A stretch of DNA of 64,000 nt from Mucisphaera sp965279675 (GCF_965279675.1 NZ_CBDIIJ010000002.1:806001-870000); one strand, 5' to 3'. Numbered from the stretch's first letter, positions 40,869 to 49,843 are shown. Numbers and translations are program-made. Notes: generated by a model from the sequence alone, not told the origin.

Positions 40869-42440
40869 TCAAGGCAGATCTGGTGATTTGAATGGGTTAA
40901 ATGGTTCGCCTTCGTTGTCGGCGTAGTGCTTGCGGAGACCATTTAGTTGGGTGGTGAGTTGGCTGAGTGTGCTGGCGTAGGCGGGGTCGTTGTGGACCGA
41001 GTGGTTTTCGTCGGGGTCGAGGGAGAGGTCGTAGAGTTCGATCTGGTCGTGCTCGTAGAAGTACATGAGTTTGTGGGTTCGGGTTCTGATGCCGTAGTGG
41101 GCGGGGACGTGGTGCCAGGCTTCGGAGGCGAAGAAGTGGTAGTAAACGGCGTCGCGGAGCCCGGTCTTCTGCTGGCCTTTGAGGACGGGGAGGATCGAGA
41201 GACCTTGCATGCGGTCGGGGATGGGGAGACCGGCTGCGTCCAGCAGGGTGGGGGCGATGTCGATGTTCTGTGTGAGTTGGCTGCTGCGTGTTCCGGCGGG
41301 GATGTGTCCGGGCCATCGGGCGATGAAGGGCATGCGTAGTGATTCCTCGTACATCCAGCGTTTGTCGAACCAGCCGTGCTCGCCGAGGTAGAAGCCCTGA
41401 TCCGAGCTGTAGATGACAAGGGTGTTGTCGTCGAGGTTGAGTTGTTCGAGGTGATCGAGCACGCGGCCGATGTTGCGGTCGACGCCGGCGACGCAGCGCA
41501 GGTAGTTGCTGATGTAGCGCTGGTAACGCCAGCGGAGGCGCTGGGTCTCGGTGAGGCTGGCTTCGTTCTGCAGGTACCAGGCGTTTTCGTCGGCGAAGGC
41601 GGCCTCGTAGGTCGCCCTCTGCTCGTCGGTCATGCGGGCGAGTGATTGGGCGTAGGTGACGCGTTGCTGGTCGTTGGGGTGATCGATGGCGAGGTCGTAG
41701 CCCCATTCGAGGTCGTGGGCGATGGACATGTCGGCGAATCGCTGGACGCCTGAGCGTCCGTCGTGGTCGTCGTCGAGGGTGGGTGGGGCGGGGACGGGGT
41801 CTCGGAAGAGTTCGAGTTCCCTGGGGCCTGGCTGCCAGGGTCGGTGGGGGGCCTTGTACTGGAGCATCAGCAGGAAGGGGCGTTCGGTGTCGTTTCGTTT
41901 GGTGAGCCAGTCGAGGGCTTTGTCGGTGGTGAGGTCGGTGCTGTAGCCGGTGGATCGTCTGCGACCCTCGGTGTGGTGGATGTAGTCGGGGTTGTAATAG
42001 GCTCCCTGCCCGGGGAGGACCTCGTAGTGGTCGAAACCGGTTGGGGTGGATTTGAGGTGCCACTTTCCGATGATGGCGGTCTCGTAGTTGGCACTCTGGA
42101 GGTGCTTGGGCAGGGTCGGTTGTGAGCCGTCGAAGGTGTCCTGGTTGGTTCGCTGGCCGCTGATGTGGGTGTGAACGCCTGTGAGGATTGTGGCGCGGGA
42201 GGGTGCGCAGATCGCGTTCCCGCAGAACATGTTCTCCAACAGGATGCCTTCGGCGGCGAGGCGGTCGAGGTGGGGTGTGACGTTGCGGGTGGAGCCGTAG
42301 GCGGAGATGGCGTGAGCGGCGTGGTCGTCGGTGAAGATGAAGAGGATGTTGGGCGGGCGGATCTGGGCGAGTGAGGGTGGGGGGCTGATCCACTGAACAG
42401 CAGCGGTCAGCATAAGGACGAACCAGTGTTGGAGCTTCAT
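40869..42440 (-). CDS. Type I sulfatase
   Basis: A 523-residue exported arylsulfatase-family enzyme. It has a signal peptide (MKLQHWFVLMLTAAVQWI), the first metal site NILFIFTDDHAAHA, and the formylglycine signature CAPSRATILTG with the modified cysteine at residue 78. The second metal region is YSSDQGFYLGEHGWFDKRWM and the C-terminal domain ends with DLSLDPDENHSVHND. It resembles heparan or N-acetylglucosamine-6-sulfatase types that act on sulfated polysaccharides, typical of planctomycetes feeding on algal sulfated glycans. Activity requires conversion of the cysteine to formylglycine by an FGE elsewhere; the FGE-like domain of the kinase in this window lacks a key cysteine. Confidence 0.93.
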   Translation of the reverse strand: MKLQHWFVLMLTAAVQWISPPPSLAQIRPPNILFIFTDDHAAHAISAYGSTRNVTPHLDRLAAEGILLENMFCGNAICAPSRATILTGVHTHISGQRTNQDTFDGSQPTLPKHLQSANYETAIIGKWHLKSTPTGFDHYEVLPGQGAYYNPDYIHHTEGRRRSTGYSTDLTTDKALDWLTKRNDTERPFLLMLQYKAPHRPWQPGPRELELFRDPVPAPPTLDDDHDGRSGVQRFADMSIAHDLEWGYDLAIDHPNDQQRVTYAQSLARMTDEQRATYEAAFADENAWYLQNEASLTETQRLRWRYQRYISNYLRCVAGVDRNIGRVLDHLEQLNLDDNTLVIYSSDQGFYLGEHGWFDKRWMYEESLRMPFIARWPGHIPAGTRSSQLTQNIDIAPTLLDAAGLPIPDRMQGLSILPVLKGQQKTGLRDAVYYHFFASEAWHHVPAHYGIRTRTHKLMYFYEHDQIELYDLSLDPDENHSVHNDPAYASTLSQLTTQLNGLRKHYADNEGEPFNPFKSPDLP

Positions 42441-42776
42441 GGATGATCCTGAGTTTGAGCGTTGGAGATGAGTGACACGGCGGCTTTACGATGACAGCCC
42501 TGCCTGGGGCTGTACAGGCCTGCTGCTTGTCGCTGGGGGTTCTTAAGCGGGATCCTTGAAACATGCCGGGGCTGGCTGGCCGCCCAGATCTGACGAAACT
42601 GCTGCTTTTATCGCCATTTCTGGCAGGTTTAGCGGCCCTGAAGGCTCAGAAACTGGGTTTTGGCTACAAACTCACGAAACCTCGCCTCAAACACCGAACC
42701 CTCGGGCTCCGGCGTCGTATGAAAGGTGGACATCGTGATTCTCTCCTCCGAAGCCCCGACTCGTTGTCGGGGTTTT
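42441..42776. other. Gap between sulfatase and murD
   Basis: The 336-bp gap contains the sulfatase promoter region (minus strand), a short possible coding sequence on the minus strand (42629-42733) and a terminator-like hairpin on the plus strand (42754-42778). No plus-strand gene ends before the hairpin, so a short plus-strand RNA is possible. No other gene is convincing. Confidence 0.4.
42629..42733 (-). CDS. Possible 34-residue small protein
   Basis: A short frame MSTFHTTPEPEGSVFEAR... of 34 codons on the minus strand, 43 bp downstream of the murD stop, with a strong GGAGGAGAG ribosome-binding site about 7-9 bases upstream. It could be a small protein or a leader peptide between murD and the sulfatase gene. 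The length is too short to prove coding by composition; homologs in related genomes would be needed. Confidence 0.35.
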   Translation of the reverse strand: MSTFHTTPEPEGSVFEARFREFVAKTQFLSLQGR

Positions 42777-42778
42777 TT
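42754..42778 (+). terminator. Terminator-like hairpin downstream of a gene-less plus strand
   Basis: CCCCGAC / GTCGGGG with loop TCGTT and six T residues follow in the plus direction. It abuts the murD stop codon on the other strand, and no plus-strand gene precedes it. Confidence 0.6.
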
Positions 42779-44120
42779 ATGCGCTTCTAGGGTTTGTGAG
42801 GGTTTGGATGGCCTGGGCGAAGGCCTGGCCGCGTTGTTCGTAGTTGGTGAACTGGTCCCAGGAGGCGCAGCCGGGGGAGAGGAGGAGGGCGTCGCCTGGG
42901 GTGGCGGTTTGGGTGGCCTTGGCGAGGGCGTTGTCGATGGTGTCGGCCTGGTGCCAGATAGCGGGGCCGGTTTGGAGAGCCATGAGGGCGGGGGCGGTCT
43001 GGCCGATGGTGTAGACAGCTTTGCAGCGTTGGCTGGCGGCCTGGGCGAGGATCGCGAGGTCGATGGCTTTGTCGTACCCGCCAAGGATGAGGTGGAGACC
43101 GGTGTCGGGACGGTCGGTGAGGATGGCGTCGATGGCGAGGATGGCGGCTTCGGGCGTGGTGGATTTAGAGTCGTCGATGAACTGGACGCCCTGACTCTCA
43201 GCGATAAGACAGAGGCGGTGCGGGAGGCTCTGGAAGTCGGCGAGGGCCTGGGCTGCCTGGGTCCGGTCGTAGCCGAGGCGGCCGATGGCTTCGATGGCGA
43301 GTCGGGCGTTGTCGCGATTGTGCTTGCCGAGGATGCGGAGTGGTGGCAGCGGGTGGTCGATGACGTCGACGGAATCGAGCCAGGCGAGTTGGGTGGTGCG
43401 GGGCTGGAGGTGTGGGGTGCAGCTGGGTCCTAGGATGGCGTGGTCTCTGGCGGTCTGGTGTTCGAGGATCTGTTGTTTGCTGTTGGCGTAGTGCTGGAAG
43501 CTGCCGTGCCAGTCGAGGTGGTTGGGGTGGAGGTTGGTGACGACGGAGATGTGTGGCGACCAGCGGTCGGCGCGGAGGCCGTCGAGCATGAAGGAGGAGA
43601 GTTCGAGGACGACGGCGTCGGTCGGTTGGATCTCCGGAAGTTGGTTGAGGAGTGACCCGCCGAGGTTGCCGCCTAGCCAGACGCGGTCTTTGGCGAGGTG
43701 GGTGAGGGCGTGGTGGATCATGGAGGCGGTGGTGGACTTGCCGGCGGTGCCGGTGACGCCGATGACCCGGCGGGTGGGGAGTCGTTCGATGAGTAGGCGG
43801 ATCTCGGAGGTGAGGGGGATGTCGGCGGCGGCAGCGGCCTGGGTGTAGGGGTTGGTTGCGGGGTGGACGGCGGGGCTGACGACGACGAGGTCGGTGTCGG
43901 TGAAGTCTTCTTCGCGGTGCTCGCCGAGGCGGAGGGTGAGCGCGCCGGTCTGGGTGAGGTCGGCGATTTGGCGGAGTGAGTCGGTGAGTTGCTCGGCGGG
44001 TTGCTGGTCGGTGAGGAGGACTCGGGCTCCCTGCTGGATGAGGAAGCGGGTGACGCCTGTGCCCCCGCCGAAGCGGCCGAGGCCCATGACGGTGATGCGT
44101 TTGCCGCGGAGCTCGGTCAT
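42777..44120 (-). CDS. murD: UDP-N-acetylmuramoylalanine--D-glutamate ligase
   Basis: MurD adds D-glutamate to UDP-MurNAc-Ala in cytoplasmic peptidoglycan synthesis. The 447-residue protein has the N-terminal MGLGRFGGGTGVTRFLIQQG domain for UDP binding, the P-loop GVTGTAGKSTTASMIHHALT, the VVTNLHPNHLDWHGSFQHYA and LGKHNRDNARLAIEAIGRLG blocks of the central domain, and the C-terminal FIDDSKSTTPEAAILAI and LLLSPGCASWDQFTNYEQRG. All catalytic blocks are present. It is the last gene of a long minus-strand run that starts with hisF; the gap to the CvpA-like gene upstream is 22 bp. Confidence 0.95.
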   Translation of the reverse strand: MTELRGKRITVMGLGRFGGGTGVTRFLIQQGARVLLTDQQPAEQLTDSLRQIADLTQTGALTLRLGEHREEDFTDTDLVVVSPAVHPATNPYTQAAAAADIPLTSEIRLLIERLPTRRVIGVTGTAGKSTTASMIHHALTHLAKDRVWLGGNLGGSLLNQLPEIQPTDAVVLELSSFMLDGLRADRWSPHISVVTNLHPNHLDWHGSFQHYANSKQQILEHQTARDHAILGPSCTPHLQPRTTQLAWLDSVDVIDHPLPPLRILGKHNRDNARLAIEAIGRLGYDRTQAAQALADFQSLPHRLCLIAESQGVQFIDDSKSTTPEAAILAIDAILTDRPDTGLHLILGGYDKAIDLAILAQAASQRCKAVYTIGQTAPALMALQTGPAIWHQADTIDNALAKATQTATPGDALLLSPGCASWDQFTNYEQRGQAFAQAIQTLTNPRSA

Positions 44121-44142
44121 GCCGGGACTCGGAGGGTCGGGG

Positions 44143-45831
44143 TCACTCGGCCAGGAGGACGAGGTCCTGCGTGGTGGAGTTACCGATGTGGTAGGTCAGG
44201 ATCTGGGTGCCCTTGGGGACGAGGAAGTAGAGGTAGAGTTCGTCCTCATCGCTCATCTGCTGGATGGGCAGTTCGGTGGCGGAGCGGATCACGAGCTCGG
44301 GGTCGGCGCGGATGATCTGGGTGCCATTTTCTTTGAGCAGTGTGTAGGCGAAGGGCTGGTAGAGGTTGCCGCGGTCGTCCTGGAGCCAGACGCCCTGGAG
44401 TGCGGCGGCGGCGGCGCGGGCCCGGCCGAAGGTGGATCGTGCCTGGTCTGCTTCGAGCAGGACACGGATCATGGCCATGTGGCCGGGCTGGAAGAAGCCG
44501 TCAACGCGGGTGCGTGCGGAGAGGCTGACGGTGGGTCGGTTGATAGAGGCCTCGCCTGAGACGATGACGGTGTCGTCGCCATCGGGTCGGAGGCTGAGGC
44601 CGGCGGCGGCGTTGCGGCTGATGCCGCGTGGCAGCCGGTTGGTGAGTTCGGCGATGTCGGCGACGTGGCCGGCGCGGACGCCTTCGCGGTCGCTGGCGGC
44701 GGCCATGTTGGGATTGGGCTGGGTCGGTGAGAGGCCTTCTTCGGGGACTTCGGCTTCGGGGAGGCCCATGAGGCCGGCCATGGCGGCGACGCCTTCGTCG
44801 CCAGAGGGCAGGTTGAGGCGGAGGTTGCGGACCATGAGGTAACGGGGTGCGTCTCTTTCGGGGATGACGAAGGCCCAGGTGAGGTTCTGCTCGGGCTGGG
44901 CTGAGTCGGCGGAGATGCGGTCGTCATCGACGGGGTAGAGGGTCCGCTGGCCGGTGCTGGGGTTGGTGAGGCGGGAGAAGGCGACTGGCGCAATGGCCTG
45001 GGCTTCGGTGCCGTCGCGCGGGCCGGCGAGCAGCCGGATCTGCGTCGGCGGCAGGCGGAAGGTGGCGTCGCGGTCGAAGGCGCCGGTGCCCTTCGTGACT
45101 TTGAGATCGATCAGGACGAGCTGTCCGGCGTTGGCCTCGGTGATTTGCGGGAGCGCGCCTGTCACGGGCAGGGGCAGGCCGTCGACTGGCAGTGGGGAGA
45201 CGACCATGCGTTCGATCTCGAGGGCGTCTGGGCCGATGACGAGTGAGGCGTTCTCGTCGTAGCGCATCCGGTAGAGGTTGCTCTGCTCGCGGAGGTCGGG
45301 CTGGTAGAGGGACATCGGGCTGCCGGAGGACATCGCTCCGGCGGAGAGGATCTGGAAGGTGGTGTCGGCGTATTGATCGACGGGGACCCAGAGGTCGGCG
45401 ATGGGGGCGATCGAGCCGTCGCCATTGATGGCGTAGGGCTGGTGTCCGAGGAGGCTGGGGCCGAGGGGGAGGAAGCCGATGCCGATGACGGCGATCCCGG
45501 CGGTGAGGGCTCCGGACATCGCGCCGAAGGCGGCGCCGAGGATGGAGTTGACGAGGCTGGGCAGGCGGAGGTTGCCGGGCACGAGGGTATCGAGCAGGAC
45601 GCGGATGCCGACGACCAGCAGGGCGAAGGGTACGAGGAGGGCGAGGCCCCAGGCGAGGTGGGGGACGAAGGGCATGAGCAGGCCGACGGCGATGGGTTCC
45701 CAGAAGGCGAACGCCAGGGTTCCGGCGAGGAGGACGACCAGCAGTTGGAGCACCGCTGAGAAGAGTCCCTGGGCCGACCAGACGACCGCCATCAGGAGAA
45801 GGTAGAGGATGATGCCGATGCTCAGGTACAT
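44143..45831 (-). CDS. CvpA-like membrane protein with large soluble domain
   Basis: A 562-residue protein whose first 150 residues form four hydrophobic helices with the LPSLVNSILGAAFGAMSGAL pattern seen in the CvpA/colicin V production family. The remaining 400 residues are a soluble beta-rich region (DLKVTKGTGAFDRDATFRLP, AFVIPERDAPRYLMVRNLRL, PKGTQILTYHIG) of unknown fold, probably on the periplasmic side. CvpA-type proteins act in envelope integrity, but the large extra domain is unusual for the family. It lies between murD and the degenerate PilB-like gene with gaps of 22 and 25 bp. Confidence 0.6.
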   Translation of the reverse strand: MYLSIGIILYLLLMAVVWSAQGLFSAVLQLLVVLLAGTLAFAFWEPIAVGLLMPFVPHLAWGLALLVPFALLVVGIRVLLDTLVPGNLRLPSLVNSILGAAFGAMSGALTAGIAVIGIGFLPLGPSLLGHQPYAINGDGSIAPIADLWVPVDQYADTTFQILSAGAMSSGSPMSLYQPDLREQSNLYRMRYDENASLVIGPDALEIERMVVSPLPVDGLPLPVTGALPQITEANAGQLVLIDLKVTKGTGAFDRDATFRLPPTQIRLLAGPRDGTEAQAIAPVAFSRLTNPSTGQRTLYPVDDDRISADSAQPEQNLTWAFVIPERDAPRYLMVRNLRLNLPSGDEGVAAMAGLMGLPEAEVPEEGLSPTQPNPNMAAASDREGVRAGHVADIAELTNRLPRGISRNAAAGLSLRPDGDDTVIVSGEASINRPTVSLSARTRVDGFFQPGHMAMIRVLLEADQARSTFGRARAAAAALQGVWLQDDRGNLYQPFAYTLLKENGTQIIRADPELVIRSATELPIQQMSDEDELYLYFLVPKGTQILTYHIGNSTTQDLVLLAE

Positions 45832-45856
45832 ATCGATGCTCCAGCCGTGGAGGGAC

Positions 45857-47503
45857 TCAGCTTGACGACTTGCCGGTGCCCAGGGCTCGGGTGATTTCCT
45901 TGATGTCGGTCACGCCCTCGACGACTTTGGCGAGCGCGGCTTCCTGGAGGTACTGCATTTTCTGCTTGCGGAGGTGGGTGCGCATCGCGTCCATGTCTCC
46001 CTTTCGGAGGTAGGAGCGTGCGGTGTCGTCGAGCACCATGAGTTCGAAGACGCCGATGCGTCCGCGGTAGCCGATGCCCATGCAGGCGGGGCAGGTTCGT
46101 GGCTTGCCTTTGACCTCGACCTGTCCGGAGCTCTGGTAGAGGGTTTCGACTTTGCCGGCGGGGATATTGAGTTTCTTGAGTGCAGCCGGATCGGGCTTGT
46201 AGGGGGTTCGGCAGGTGGTGCAGAGTCGTCGGACGAGTCGCTGGTGCATGACGGCGAGCAGGCTCTGGCTGGCGAGCTTGGGGTCACCGACGGTTCTCAT
46301 CCAGCGTTTGGAGGCTTCGAAGGTGCTCTCGACCCGCATGGGCAGATAGAAGCGGCATTCTTCGGCCATCGGTGCGCAGAGCTTGGGTGTGCGCTCGTCG
46401 AAGAGTTCGCTGAGCATGACGATGTTGGGATCGGATCGGAGGATGACCTGGAGTCGGTCGTTGATCTGCTCGGGGGTGGCGGCGTCGCCGAACTCCTGGT
46501 GGTTGACGCCTTCGACTTCGAAGGGCTTTGAGCGTTCGATGGTGATGACGCTGGAGGTGTAGGGGTCGTGGGTCTGGATGATGCTGTAGAGGGTCGTGGT
46601 GACGCCCTGCTGGAGCGGAGCGGTGACGAGGATGGTGCCGCCGGGCTCGCCGATGAGCTCGACGAGTTTGTCGTGCTGTGATTCGGTGAGGCCGATGTCG
46701 CCGAGGGGGATGTTGGCCTGCTTGGCGGGGTTGACGTCCATCACGAGGCGGACGCCTTTGGTGGAGCCGGCGGCGTCGAGGGCGAGCCGGTGGGTGCCGA
46801 ACTCGCCGAGGTCGACGCTCATGATGGCCTGCTCGCGTTTGCGGTGGTTGGAGAGGTCCATGCCGGCGGAGGCTTTGATGTATTCGAGCAGGGCCATGGC
46901 CTCTTTTGAGGCCAGCTCGGGCTGGGGATAGTGGACGCCATCGATGCGGGCAACGACCTTGCCGGCGGTGGTATCGATGGTGAGTTCGATGCGGTCGGCG
47001 TTGCGAGGCACGGCGAAGTTGAGGATCTCGGAGAGGGTGGCGTGGCTAGGGACATTGGGGTCGTTGCCAACGGGGACTTCGAGCTGGTCGCCGTCCTGAT
47101 TGATGATGCGGAGGCTGGCGCGTTTCTCGGCCTGGTCTTTCTGCCAGTTGGTGAGTTGTTCCTGGAGTCCGGCGAGGGAGAGGTCCCAGCGGGCATCGAT
47201 GGGGACGCGGTGGTTGCGGAAGGTGGCGTAGGCGTAGGGCACGCCGAAGAGGATGGCGATGCCGATGGGCAGACCGACCCAGAAGATGGGGATGAGAAAG
47301 ATGGCGCCGAAGGCGACGAGCGCGGCGAGCAGTTGCCCGCCATTCCAGAGCATGCGTGGCATGCGGAAGTAGGCCATGTCCTTGTCGAGGACGGTGACCA
47401 GCCGTGCCCAGCCGACGAGGACGGCGAGGACGAGGAGGGGTTTGAACCAGCTTAGGAGGAAGACGGTTTCAGCCTGGGCTAACGTCGCGAGGGTCATGCT
47501 CAT
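45857..47503 (-). CDS. Degenerate GspE/PilB-like protein with N-terminal membrane segments
   Basis: A 548-residue relative of the type II/IV secretion ATPases GspE/PilB, but with features of a non-catalytic form. The first 100 residues hold two or three membrane helices (LVAFGAIFLIPIFWVGLPIG), unlike soluble PilB. The nucleotide loop reads VTAPLQQGVTTTLYS where family members have VTGPTGSGKTTTLYS, so the Walker A lysine is Val301 and the preceding glycines are lost. The Walker B region is DPNIVMLSELFDERT and the His box is not recognisable (RFYLPMRVESTF). The zinc-type CTTC and CPACMGIGYRGRIGVFE remain, as in PilB. It is likely a structural partner in a pilus or secretion complex with the intact PilT-like ATPase encoded just upstream. 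Confidence 0.8.
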   Translation of the reverse strand: MSMTLATLAQAETVFLLSWFKPLLVLAVLVGWARLVTVLDKDMAYFRMPRMLWNGGQLLAALVAFGAIFLIPIFWVGLPIGIAILFGVPYAYATFRNHRVPIDARWDLSLAGLQEQLTNWQKDQAEKRASLRIINQDGDQLEVPVGNDPNVPSHATLSEILNFAVPRNADRIELTIDTTAGKVVARIDGVHYPQPELASKEAMALLEYIKASAGMDLSNHRKREQAIMSVDLGEFGTHRLALDAAGSTKGVRLVMDVNPAKQANIPLGDIGLTESQHDKLVELIGEPGGTILVTAPLQQGVTTTLYSIIQTHDPYTSSVITIERSKPFEVEGVNHQEFGDAATPEQINDRLQVILRSDPNIVMLSELFDERTPKLCAPMAEECRFYLPMRVESTFEASKRWMRTVGDPKLASQSLLAVMHQRLVRRLCTTCRTPYKPDPAALKKLNIPAGKVETLYQSSGQVEVKGKPRTCPACMGIGYRGRIGVFELMVLDDTARSYLRKGDMDAMRTHLRKQKMQYLQEAALAKVVEGVTDIKEITRALGTGKSSS

Positions 47504-47553
47504 CTCGGATAGAAGCCCACGGTCGGACTCCGGTCAGGTGATCGTTGGTTGGA

Positions 47554-48837
47554 TTAGGCGGTGATGCCGCGTAGGCGCATCTTGAGTTCCTCGGCCGAGG
47601 GTGCGGCGCTCTGGGCTACGCGTGGATGAATGTAGTTGGTCTCCACCAGGTCAACAAGGGAATCGGTGAAGGTCTGCATGCCGGCTTCGCGGCTGGACTT
47701 GATGACTTCGGGCAGCTCGTCTTCGCGGCCTTCGAGGATGAACTTTCGGACGGGCGGCGACTGGAGGAGGATCTCGACGGCGGGGACGCGTTGCATTTCG
47801 GGCTTGATCGTGGGCAGGAGCTTCTGGTAGACGAAGGCCTGGAGCTGGAAGGCGAGGAGGCCGCGGATGGCTTCGCGTTCTTCCTGGGGGAAGAGGTCGT
47901 AGATGCGGCCGAAGGCCTGGGACGCGGACGAGGCGTGGATGGTGCCGAAGACGAGGTGGCCGGTCTCGGCGGCCTGGAGGGCAGCCTCGAAGGTTTCGCG
48001 GTCGCGCATCTCGCCGATGAGCACAACGTCGGGGTTCTCGCGGACCATGGCGCGGAGGGCGTAGGGGAAGTCGGGGACGTCGATGCCGACTTCGCGCTGG
48101 TTGATCGTGGCCTTGCAGTCTTCGTCGGAGAAGATGTATTCGATGGGGTCTTCGATGGTGAGGATGTGGCAGGCGCGCTGTTTGGCGACGTGATCGAGCA
48201 TGGAGGCGATGGTGGTGGACTTGCCCGAGCCGGTGACGCCACAGAGCAGGACGAGTCCCTGGTGGACGTCGCAGACCTTCTCGATGGCGGGCGGGAGGTG
48301 GAGCTGATCGAAGCTGAGGATGTCGCTGCTGACCCGGCGGGCGGCGATGGCGGAGCGACCCCGGGTCCGGAAGAGGTTGACGCGGAAGCGGTGGCTCTTG
48401 CCGCCGGTCTCGACATCGATACCGAGGTCGATGGAGCCGTGCTCGCCGTAGTACTGCCACTGGGCTTCGGAGAGTCCCTGCTCGACCCAGCGTTCGAACT
48501 GGGTTTCGGCGATGGGCGGGTGGTCGAGGGCCTTGAGGGAGCCCTTGACGCGGAGCTTGGGGACCTGGCCGGCGCGCATGATGACGTCGGAGGATTCGAA
48601 CTGGATGGCGGCCTTGAAGAACTTCTTGAGGGGGGTGTCGCTGAGGGATCGCTTCTGGTCGACGTGATCGACGGGGACGGGATCGCCAAACGACGTGCCG
48701 TGAGAACTGCCATGTGACGACGACGGTGACGAATGAGCCACTTCGATGACCTCGCTAAACCGAGCAACAAGCGTCCGGCGAAGGACTTCCCTGATCGCCT
48801 GAACCGGGCATCCCTGCACCGGCGACAGACCTCCCAT
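47554..48837 (-). CDS. PilT-like secretion/retraction ATPase
   Basis: A 427-residue hexameric ATPase of the PilT/PilU type. The N-terminal domain starts near residue 70 (PLKKFFKAAIQFESSDVIMR), and the ATPase core has an intact Walker A GVTGSGKSTTIASMLD, the Asp box TIEDPIEYIFSDEDC, Walker B DVVLIGEMRDRETFEAALQA and the His box GHLVFGTIHASSASQAFGRI. It probably powers pilus retraction or pseudopilus dynamics. Residues 1-65 are Ser/His-rich and disordered. The start is uncertain; the ATG at 48837 is chosen because earlier in-frame positions run into hisF. It lies 50 bp before the degenerate PilB-like gene. Confidence 0.85.
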   Translation of the reverse strand: MGGLSPVQGCPVQAIREVLRRTLVARFSEVIEVAHSSPSSSHGSSHGTSFGDPVPVDHVDQKRSLSDTPLKKFFKAAIQFESSDVIMRAGQVPKLRVKGSLKALDHPPIAETQFERWVEQGLSEAQWQYYGEHGSIDLGIDVETGGKSHRFRVNLFRTRGRSAIAARRVSSDILSFDQLHLPPAIEKVCDVHQGLVLLCGVTGSGKSTTIASMLDHVAKQRACHILTIEDPIEYIFSDEDCKATINQREVGIDVPDFPYALRAMVRENPDVVLIGEMRDRETFEAALQAAETGHLVFGTIHASSASQAFGRIYDLFPQEEREAIRGLLAFQLQAFVYQKLLPTIKPEMQRVPAVEILLQSPPVRKFILEGREDELPEVIKSSREAGMQTFTDSLVDLVETNYIHPRVAQSAAPSAEELKMRLRGITA

Positions 48838-48883
48838 CGTCGCCCGACAGCCGCTGATGGTCAAGGGAGACTGTTGGGTGGGC

Positions 48884-49711
48884 TCAGGCGAGTTGCCTGA
48901 CGGGGAGGCCTCGAGCGGCGACGCGTTGCTTGGTCTCGGCGATGGTGTACTCGCCGAAGTGGAAGATGCTGGCGGCGAGGGCGGCGTCGGCTTTGCCCTC
49001 GGCGAGGACATCGGCCATGTGTTCGGGATTGCCGCAGCCGCCTGAGGCGACGACGGGGACGTCGACGGCCTCGGCGATCATGCGTGTGATCTCGAGGTCG
49101 TAGCCGTTTTTGGTGCCGTCGGCGTCCATAGAGGTGAGGACGATTTCGCCGGCACCGAGGGCGACAACACGCTTGGCCCAGTCGACGGGGTCGAGGGCGA
49201 CGGGCGTCCGGCCGCCGTGGGTGTGGACCTCGAAGCACGTGCCGGGGCGCACCTGGGAGAGGGTGATGGGGGCGTCTTCGCCGGCTCGCTGGCGGTAGTC
49301 GTCGATAGGGACGCGTTTGGGATCGATGTTCACGACGGTGGCGCAGGTGCCGAAGCGTTGGGCGGTCTGGCTGACAATCTCGGGGGTGACGACGGCGGCG
49401 GTGTTGATGCTGACCTTCTCGGCGCCGGCCTGGATGAGGGCGGTGACATCGTCGATGGTGCGGATGCCCCCGCCGACGGTGAAGGGCATGAAGCACTGCT
49501 CGGCGACCTGGCGGACGACCTCGTGGATGATGCCGCGGCCCTCGTGGCTGGCGGTGATATCGAGGAAGACGAGTTCATCGACGCCCTGCTCGTCGTAGGC
49601 GCGGGCGACGGCGACGGGATCGCCGGCGTCGACGAGGTCGACGAAGTTGACGCCTTTCACGACCCGGCCAGCCTTGACGTCGAGGCAGGCGATGATGCGG
49701 TGGCTGAGCAT
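48884..49711 (-). CDS. hisF: Imidazole glycerol phosphate synthase cyclase subunit
   Basis: HisF is the cyclase subunit that, with the glutaminase HisH, makes imidazole glycerol phosphate and AICAR in histidine synthesis. The 275-residue TIM barrel has Asp11 in IIACLDVKAGRVVKGVNF, FLDITASHEGR, FTVGGGIRTIDD, SINTAAVV, VVNIDPKR, and LTSMDADGTKNGYD followed by VVASGGCGNPEHM, all conserved. The usual partners hisH and hisA are not here. The start is the ATG 120 codons into the longer frame. It is the first gene of the minus-strand group leading to murD. Confidence 0.95.
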   Translation of the reverse strand: MLSHRIIACLDVKAGRVVKGVNFVDLVDAGDPVAVARAYDEQGVDELVFLDITASHEGRGIIHEVVRQVAEQCFMPFTVGGGIRTIDDVTALIQAGAEKVSINTAAVVTPEIVSQTAQRFGTCATVVNIDPKRVPIDDYRQRAGEDAPITLSQVRPGTCFEVHTHGGRTPVALDPVDWAKRVVALGAGEIVLTSMDADGTKNGYDLEITRMIAEAVDVPVVASGGCGNPEHMADVLAEGKADAALAASIFHFGEYTIAETKQRVAARGLPVRQLA

Positions 49712-49824
49712 GGGGGCATCGTAAAGGAACGGCTGGGTGGGGTTGCTGGCGGGTTTTCCACACGCAGGAAGCCAGACTTGCGAATGAGTCTCAAGGATAA
49801 TACGATCCTCAGACGCACTGATTA

Positions 49825-49843
49825 TCTGAGATTGATTCTCATT
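49825..49843. promoter_or_regulatory. Fur-box-like palindrome upstream of the pseudopilin gene
   Basis: The 19-mer TCTGAGATTGATTCTCATT matches the common Fur target AATGAGAATGATTCTCATT at 16 of 19 positions and contains the 7-1-7 dyad TGAGATT-G-ATTCTCA. It ends 18 bp before the pseudopilin ATG, where it would overlap the promoter or leader. Comparison is by eye from memory of the consensus. Confidence 0.5.

Noticed and set aside
42556..42738. Short plus-strand frames before the hairpin at 42754.
   Set aside because: No ribosome-binding site or protein-like composition; a non-coding RNA is as likely.
49754..49762. DnaA-box match TTTTCCACA upstream of hisF.
   Set aside because: Single copy with no cluster; such 9-mers occur by chance, and it is far from the composition switch at 36 kb.
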